Of a stretch of DNA of 64,000 nt, positions 59,391-64,000 are shown one piece after another; within the stretch, counting starts at the first letter, position 1, and every line of letters begins with the position of its first letter. The translations under genes and the position numbers were made by a program. Source of the stretch: Bradyrhizobium diazoefficiens (GTDB taxonomy: Bacteria > Pseudomonadota > Alphaproteobacteria > Rhizobiales > Xanthobacteraceae); contig NZ_CP067041.1 of NCBI RefSeq assembly GCF_016599855.1, positions 1,488,001 to 1,552,000 on the forward strand, written 5' to 3'. The notes beneath the pieces were generated by a model. That model worked only from the letters and a program-made list of their open reading frames with translations, ran no database searches and had not been told where the DNA came from.

Positions 59391-60170
59391 ATGCTATTCA
59401 GTCAGGACGAACTTGCTGGGCTCCCTGATAAGTTCCGCTGGGGCAAATCAGCGATTTCGCACATCCTTTCGAAATTCGAAAATGAAGCAGGCTCCCGCAC
59501 TGCATTTCCTTGCGTTTTCGCGCGCAACACGGTCAAGCGCGGCAATTTGCGTTTCCTCCTGATTCCATACGAACCCGAAAATTCGCGGTATGAGCTTGGG
59601 CTTCTTGCTTCCGGCTTACGCACCTACATTGATCAGATCAATATCGACGCGCTCGACGTCAACCACAACCGTTCACTCCTGGTGCTGTTTGAGCCGCTCG
59701 CGACCCTCACGACCACGGATCAATTCAAGCATATATTCATCGAAGCGATGCAGTTTCTACTCGATGAAGATCAGCGACCGTGGCCTTCGCACGTGTCCAA
59801 GGATCCCGCGCACCGCACCTGGACGATGTGCTTTCACGGCTGCGAACTCTTCGTGAATGTAAGCCATCCAGCGCATGTTCTCCGCAGAAGCAGAAACATG
59901 GGCGCCGGGCTGGCTTTCATTATCAATCAACGAAAGATCTTCGACATTGCTGCACCTGCCAATCAACAAGGCAGCGCCATCACGGCTAAGATCAGACAGA
60001 ACATCGACACCTACGATGACGTTGCACACAGCGGGCTGCTGGGATCGTACGTTCTGGGCGAAGCGCAGTGGCAGCAGTACATGATACCCGATAACAATGA
60101 GGACGCCCGTGCCCTCTGCACTTCAAGTGACGGTCAGTACATCAGCGGCGTGGCTGTTCTCGCCGCTTGA
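59391..60170 (+). CDS. YqcI/YcgG-family (GntA-like heme N-oxygenase) protein, copy 2
   Basis: This 259-residue protein starts at ATG 59391 with GGGGAGAAAAC before it. Family blocks are FPCVFARNTV at 39-48, RFLLIPYEPE, HPAHVLRRSRNM at 159-170 and QRKIFD near 180. It keeps the full C-terminus (LLGSYVLGEAQWQQYMIPDN), so it is the better candidate for a functional protein. One family-conserved Pro is Gln here (NQRKIFD against NPRKIFD in copy 1). YqcI/YcgG proteins include heme-dependent N-hydroxylases acting on guanidino or amino groups of arginine- or lysine-derived substrates. It is probably the first gene of an operon with the permease (122 bp further) and the aminomutase. Confidence 0.85.
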   Translation: MLFSQDELAGLPDKFRWGKSAISHILSKFENEAGSRTAFPCVFARNTVKRGNLRFLLIPYEPENSRYELGLLASGLRTYIDQINIDALDVNHNRSLLVLFEPLATLTTTDQFKHIFIEAMQFLLDEDQRPWPSHVSKDPAHRTWTMCFHGCELFVNVSHPAHVLRRSRNMGAGLAFIINQRKIFDIAAPANQQGSAITAKIRQNIDTYDDVAHSGLLGSYVLGEAQWQQYMIPDNNEDARALCTSSDGQYISGVAVLAA

Positions 60171-60292
60171 ACCGTGAGCCTTGAATGTGCAGGACCGTGG
60201 CTCGCCAATGGCGAACTCAGCGGCGGCGTCGATGACAGCATAGGTTTTGTAGATTGGCTTACCCCTCCCGTTAGCCCGGCGATCGACAGATC

Positions 60293-61585
60293 GTGTGGTC
60301 GGCTATTACGGGGAGCTCATGCGAGATCAGCGTGAAACATGGAAGCGAGAGCAAACTCGAGGGACATCTGGGGCTTGCCTCCGGGATTTTACTGATCGTC
60401 ACAGTCATCATTGGATCCGGGATCCTTGTCCTTCCAGGATTTGTGTTCGAAAACATTGGCCAGGACGGCATTTATGTGTGGTTCGCCTGCGCCTTGCTCT
60501 CTGCGCCGATCCTGGCGACGATGGTCCTGTTAGGGGGCGCATATCCCAGTTCCGGAGGTGTTGCATACTATGCCAAGCTGGCTTTTGGCCAATACCTGGA
60601 ATTGCTGGTGTCATTGCTGTTTCTGGGAGCGACAATGGTGGGCTTGCCATCCATCACGCTGGCGGGGGCTGTCTACCTCCAGAAGCTGACAGGCCCCAGT
60701 GTCGACGTCCATCTGCTTGCCGCGTTGCTCATCCTACTGGCTGGCGTCTTTGCCCTGTCCGGTGGCGAGGCACTCCATCGTGGCGTGAAGCTCATCGGCA
60801 GTTGGTCGGTCTGTTTCTTGGTAGGCACTCTGTTCGCCCTCATGGTGCTGGCAGTGCGGGCCAAGGGTGTTCAGTTCGACCGACCCGCAAACCTATTGTC
60901 CATTGCGAGCCAGATTCCCGTGATCTTCTTCTCCTTCAGCGGTTGGGACATTGCGACCCATCTAGCTGCAGACTTTCGCAATCCCAAAAGGGATTTTGGT
61001 CTGGCGATGCTGTTGGCCTTTGTCGTTGTCTGTGGAGTCTACATCTGCAGCGCAGCGCTCGTCCATGTCGCTGATATAAAATCGAATTTCAACGCGCCAG
61101 TCTTTCAGGCGGCGGCCGAACTTGCACCATCCGCACCAGGCTGGCTGGTTCCCCTGTTAGGCATATCGTTGATCGCCGCGAACCTCTTCGGGTCAGTTGT
61201 CGCGATCTCACGGCTCGTTCTGTACCTCTCCGGACGACACGTCCTTCCGGCCTGCCTCGGGCGCTTGCACAATGGTGCGCCCCGGACCGGTGTCTATTTC
61301 GTGGTTGCATGCTTGCTATTGGTTCTGGCCTGCGACCTGATTGGGTGGCTCGACATCGAAACGATGTTCAGTCTTGCTGGAATGAATCTTCTTTTCATTT
61401 ACATGATTTCGGCGCTTGCACTCGTGAGGCTCCGGGGAGGGCTGGTCTCGTGGTTCCTCGCTACGCCGATTGTGATTTGCTCTGTCCTGATCATCGCCGG
61501 CTTCAGGTCTTCTCACCCTTTTATCGCATCGAGTGCCATCCTTGCATACGTCTTGAGCCGCAACAATCGAACGGAGTTGACCTGA
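60293..61585 (+). CDS. APC-family amino-acid permease
   Basis: A 430-residue transporter with about 11-12 membrane segments. The APC signature lies in the first helix (ILLIVTVIIGSGILVLPGF), with the unwound G-S-G-I motif that binds the substrate amino group. GWDIATHLAADFRNPKRDFG corresponds to the TM6-8 region (usual ..F.GF......E..NP.R..P). It resembles the YjeH/inner membrane amino-acid transporter group, some of which export amino acids. The given start is a GTG; a later GTG at 60332 would remove only the non-conserved end. Its stop is one base before the aminomutase start, so both are surely co-translated. Direction and substrate are unknown. Confidence 0.87.
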   Translation: MWSAITGSSCEISVKHGSESKLEGHLGLASGILLIVTVIIGSGILVLPGFVFENIGQDGIYVWFACALLSAPILATMVLLGGAYPSSGGVAYYAKLAFGQYLELLVSLLFLGATMVGLPSITLAGAVYLQKLTGPSVDVHLLAALLILLAGVFALSGGEALHRGVKLIGSWSVCFLVGTLFALMVLAVRAKGVQFDRPANLLSIASQIPVIFFSFSGWDIATHLAADFRNPKRDFGLAMLLAFVVVCGVYICSAALVHVADIKSNFNAPVFQAAAELAPSAPGWLVPLLGISLIAANLFGSVVAISRLVLYLSGRHVLPACLGRLHNGAPRTGVYFVVACLLLVLACDLIGWLDIETMFSLAGMNLLFIYMISALALVRLRGGLVSWFLATPIVICSVLIIAGFRSSHPFIASSAILAYVLSRNNRTELT

Positions 61586-61586
61586 T

Positions 61587-62753
61587 ATGGATCAATCCGT
61601 TGTCAACGAGAGGTTCAAGACCATCTCGATCAAAGAGGGTCTGTTGCCGCTGAAGGTGACGCCGTTCTATCACAGGAAGATCAAGGAGGAGGTCGCGGCG
61701 TTAGGCAATCATCTGGGCCCGCTTCACCGAGTGTCCTTTCCAACGCAAGACAGACTGTTGTTAAGGGCGCCGAACGAGGTGAAGGACTTCGTCGACGATC
61801 GGTCCAATGCGTTCGGCCGCACCCACAAAACGTCCATCGTCAGAAAGTATGCTGACCGCATACTTTTCCTCACCACATCGGAATGCTTTGGGAATTGCCA
61901 ATATTGCTTCCGCACAGACGTGCTTACAGAAATCGGTGCAACCGACAAACGAGCTGAACGACTTGCTGATCTGCACCTGCTGCGCGACTATCTGGGCGAC
62001 CACCCAGAGGTCGTGGAGGTTATCCTGTCAGGCGGTGATCCGTTGATTCTGCCGGCGTCCAGGCTGGCGGAAATCATTGAGGGAATCCGTTCGGTTCCAT
62101 CCGTTAAGTCAATCCGAATTCATACGAAGGCTATTGTGTATGAACCGAAAGCCTTCACCGCCGAGAAAATTGATCTCTTTGCAAAGCATAACATCCGTCT
62201 CGTCTTTCACATCGTGCACCCATATGAAATCTGCGGGGACGTGTCTGAAAAGATCAAAAAGATCAGGCTCTACAACCAGTTCCCGCTGTTACGTAACACG
62301 AATGATCACCATTTCGTCCTCTACCGGCTCCTGGAGATGCTCGACCAGATGGGCGTACGCAATCTCTCGATATTCATTCCAGATCCCATCAACTTCTCCG
62401 CGGCATTCCGCGTGCGCTTGAGTCGTGTGTGGCGCAAAGCTGATCGTCTTAACGCCACCGCGCCATCATGGATCAATTCGACACGCTTTGTATTCGACTC
62501 CAAGAGCGGAAAGGCGCGGCGAGAAAACTATATCGCGACGGATGATCGTGATGTTGCTACCTTTGTGCGCGATGGAAGTCCGATTTTGTTTCCTGACTTT
62601 CCTGAACATCTTGATGTCCCCGGAAAGATCGAATTCATGCTATGGAAGGAAGGGGCCATAACGGCTCAAATTGAGGGAGCGGGGCCTGCTGGTGGGAGAA
62701 GGGGTGCGCAAAGGCCGCAAGAGTGCGAACCGGAGAAGGAAAGTCTGCGGTGA
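61587..62753 (+). CDS. Lysine 2,3-aminomutase-like radical SAM enzyme
   Basis: This 388-residue protein of the KamA/EpmB group has the cluster motif C100-x3-C104-x2-C107 (ECFGNCQYCFR) and the SAM-binding VILSGGDPLIL near 147-154. Aligning by eye with KamA, the two Asp residues that hold the substrate's distal amino group correspond to D266 (FIPD) and D304 (FVFD), and the PLP lysine to K306 or K309 (SKSGKA); the GGGGK loop itself is altered. KamA makes beta-lysine; relatives act on glutamate, arginine or the elongation-factor lysine. The last ~30 residues are low-complexity. It follows the permease by one base. A lysine-like substrate is likely but not certain. Confidence 0.85.
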   Translation: MDQSVVNERFKTISIKEGLLPLKVTPFYHRKIKEEVAALGNHLGPLHRVSFPTQDRLLLRAPNEVKDFVDDRSNAFGRTHKTSIVRKYADRILFLTTSECFGNCQYCFRTDVLTEIGATDKRAERLADLHLLRDYLGDHPEVVEVILSGGDPLILPASRLAEIIEGIRSVPSVKSIRIHTKAIVYEPKAFTAEKIDLFAKHNIRLVFHIVHPYEICGDVSEKIKKIRLYNQFPLLRNTNDHHFVLYRLLEMLDQMGVRNLSIFIPDPINFSAAFRVRLSRVWRKADRLNATAPSWINSTRFVFDSKSGKARRENYIATDDRDVATFVRDGSPILFPDFPEHLDVPGKIEFMLWKEGAITAQIEGAGPAGGRRGAQRPQECEPEKESLR

Positions 62754-62759
62754 GGGTGA

Positions 62760-63440
62760 GAGCGGAGTGTGAAGACTGGTCGAGGACGTGAATATGTCTG
62801 TTCGAACTTGACGCGCGACCCGGAGTGCGGATTCCCCTCTATGTCGCCCACCCGGTCCGAGATGTTCTCACCCATCATTCTGATCTCAAGTCGCTTCCGT
62901 TCCAAGAAGAGGTCGCCCAATAATCGGCGATGATGTCCCGGCCTTTTCTGGCTCCCAGACAGCCGCCACTTTCGGCTTTGCAACGGGGCGACGATGGATG
63001 CGGAGGGAGAGGCCTGCGATGCGCCATGTGCGCGAGTGATGAGGATGAACGCGGCTGACCCCCGAGCAGCGAGATTGCGGGCGGGTCGGGCGGTGCCCTC
63101 GACCATGCCGAAAGTGAGTCGTCCGGAATCCTGCATAATGGCACAAAAAGAGCTGGAGTTCTGCGTGTTTTGATCCGTGCGCGGCGAGCTTGCAGGCAAA
63201 GGAACTGCTATCCGGATCAAACACGGATCTTAGGCGAGTGTGCGAAGCGAGTTCGGTGTGCCCAAGGAAAAACATGCCGGCTGAATACCGTCTGGGCCTT
63301 ACGCGCTCATCAAAGCCTTCTGAGAACCCGCGCCGCGGTCCGTAGAATCACTGGAGCGAAACACCAAGCGGCACGGGGTAGATTTGGCTACCGATGCAGA
63401 AATGCAGACTACGAGTGGAGGTTATTTCTTGAGGGGCTGA
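62760..63440. other. No supportable gene
   Basis: The minus frame 62666-63220 is Arg/Pro-rich with no family blocks. I see no further gene of the aminomutase operon and no terminator that I would defend. Confidence 0.4.
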
Positions 63441-63445
63441 ACGAC

Positions 63446-63724
63446 ATGTCTGATCGATTTCCAATCTTCGACGTTGTCTTGGAACGGCGAAGACGAAGGT
63501 GGATGTGGGCGGTCCGCACGAACGAAGGCATGCTGGTCATCACGGGCTCAAGAAGCAGCCGATCCGCTGCTCGCTATGAAGCTCATAGGGCGCTTTTTCT
63601 GATGCTGCTGAGCGCGCCCTACCGTTCGCGGACCTCGGGGCGAGAGATCCAGGTCAGCCAGGCTTCCGCGCGGCGCTCGCTTCCGCGAGGTTCGCTCGGC
63701 GGCAGCCAAACCGGGCGTTCCTAG
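63446..63724 (+). CDS. Small conserved rhizobial protein, unknown function
   Basis: This 92-residue protein starts MSDRFPIFDVVLERRRRRWM behind GAGGGGC; an open frame continues far upstream but looks non-coding. The pattern FD.VLER..R.W.W.V...EG...I.GS.SSR.AARYEA.RALF.LLL is one I recall from small hypothetical proteins of Bradyrhizobium. The last ~20 residues may come from a frameshift, because a second good frame begins near 63730 (AEFEEYLRIGARIRPALLVE) and runs to a stop at 63965. Function unknown. Confidence 0.5.
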   Translation: MSDRFPIFDVVLERRRRRWMWAVRTNEGMLVITGSRSSRSAARYEAHRALFLMLLSAPYRSRTSGREIQVSQASARRSLPRGSLGGSQTGRS

Positions 63725-64000
63725 CGTTGCGATCTGGTCCTGTGCGGAATTCGAGGAGTATCTCCGGATAGGAGCACGAATTCGTCCTGCGCTGCTGGTC
63801 GAGGGCATTCCGTTTCCCGAGAGCGAAGGCGAGCTTCGCAATTTCGTCGATAAGTGTCAGGACGTCAACGATGTGCAAGGAAGCCTCGTTTGGCATCGCG
63901 GTAGCCGAGGGAGCTGGCAATGGACAGGCCTGACGCCCAGAGGCCTTTTAAGCCTGCGCGTTTAGCAATCGTGCCGGAAAGCGCATCGTGAGCCTCCATG

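Noticed and set aside
62666..63220. 184-residue minus-strand open frame
   Set aside because: Composition is Arg/Ser/Pro-rich, it overlaps the aminomutase end and has no family resemblance.
1..64000. CRISPR arrays, rRNA, tRNA genes and tRNA-derived attachment sites
   Set aside because: No regularly spaced repeats and no RNA-gene signatures were seen on either strand by eye; a covariance-model tRNA search would settle the tRNA point.

Overview
The window looks like part of a rhizobial symbiosis island, most likely Bradyrhizobium. The reasons are the very high density of broken insertion sequences (IS66, IS110, IS5/IS427, IS630, IS3, IS481 types), low coding density, genes that resemble Bradyrhizobium accessory proteins, and at least two clear kinds of NifA/sigma-54 promoter. 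This assignment is inference from gene content; no rRNA, tRNA, nod or nif structural gene is present.

Region 1 (1-31 kb) is catabolic islands in an IS graveyard. Intact genes are a CitE/HpcH-type lyase (2.3 kb), an NtaA-type flavin monooxygenase (7.2 kb), an Asp/Glu-racemase-like protein (8.7 kb), a DoeA-like creatinase-fold hydrolase (12 kb), a GNAT-like protein (14.4 kb), a fused double CaiB/BaiF CoA-transferase (21.3 kb), an EctB/DoeD-like diaminobutyrate aminotransferase (24.1 kb) and a class I aminotransferase (25.8 kb, minus). The monooxygenase-racemase-hydrolase cassette is duplicated in tandem, and each copy has decayed in the parts that survive in the other. An IS66 element at 15.9-20.2 kb carries a degenerate group II intron in antisense orientation.

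Region 2 (32-48 kb) holds a MATE efflux gene with an IS630 element inserted exactly in its stop codon, a GlcD-type FAD oxidase (minus), and a dispersed surface-glycosylation set: a GT-C-like membrane protein (38.7 kb) with a relic of a nucleotidyltransferase, then, beyond two IS66 remnants, a GtrA-like flippase, a GtrB/DPM1-like glycosyltransferase and a methyltransferase.

Region 3 (48.6-62.8 kb) is the most interesting part. A SPASM radical SAM protein and a Gfo/Idh/MocA oxidoreductase lie behind a textbook NifA upstream site and -24/-12 promoter. They are followed by a frameshifted methyltransferase. Two copies of a YqcI/YcgG (GntA-like heme N-oxygenase) gene follow, each behind its own conserved NifA/sigma-54 promoter. 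The second copy heads a probable operon with an APC amino-acid permease and a lysine 2,3-aminomutase-like radical SAM enzyme. Between the copies lie a broken FMN hydroxyacid oxidase and an intact alpha-aminoadipate-semialdehyde-type dehydrogenase. I infer a NifA-controlled, nodule-expressed pathway that makes or modifies an N-oxygenated amino-acid (perhaps lysine-derived) compound, comparable in regulatory logic to rhizopine synthesis. The chemistry is not proven by the sequence.

Stretches not listed as features (for example 3.2-4.1, 11.3-11.95, 15.15-15.87, 20.2-21.0, 31.0-32.3, 45.6-46.1, 56.65-57.2 and 62.76-63.44 kb) show no gene I can support.
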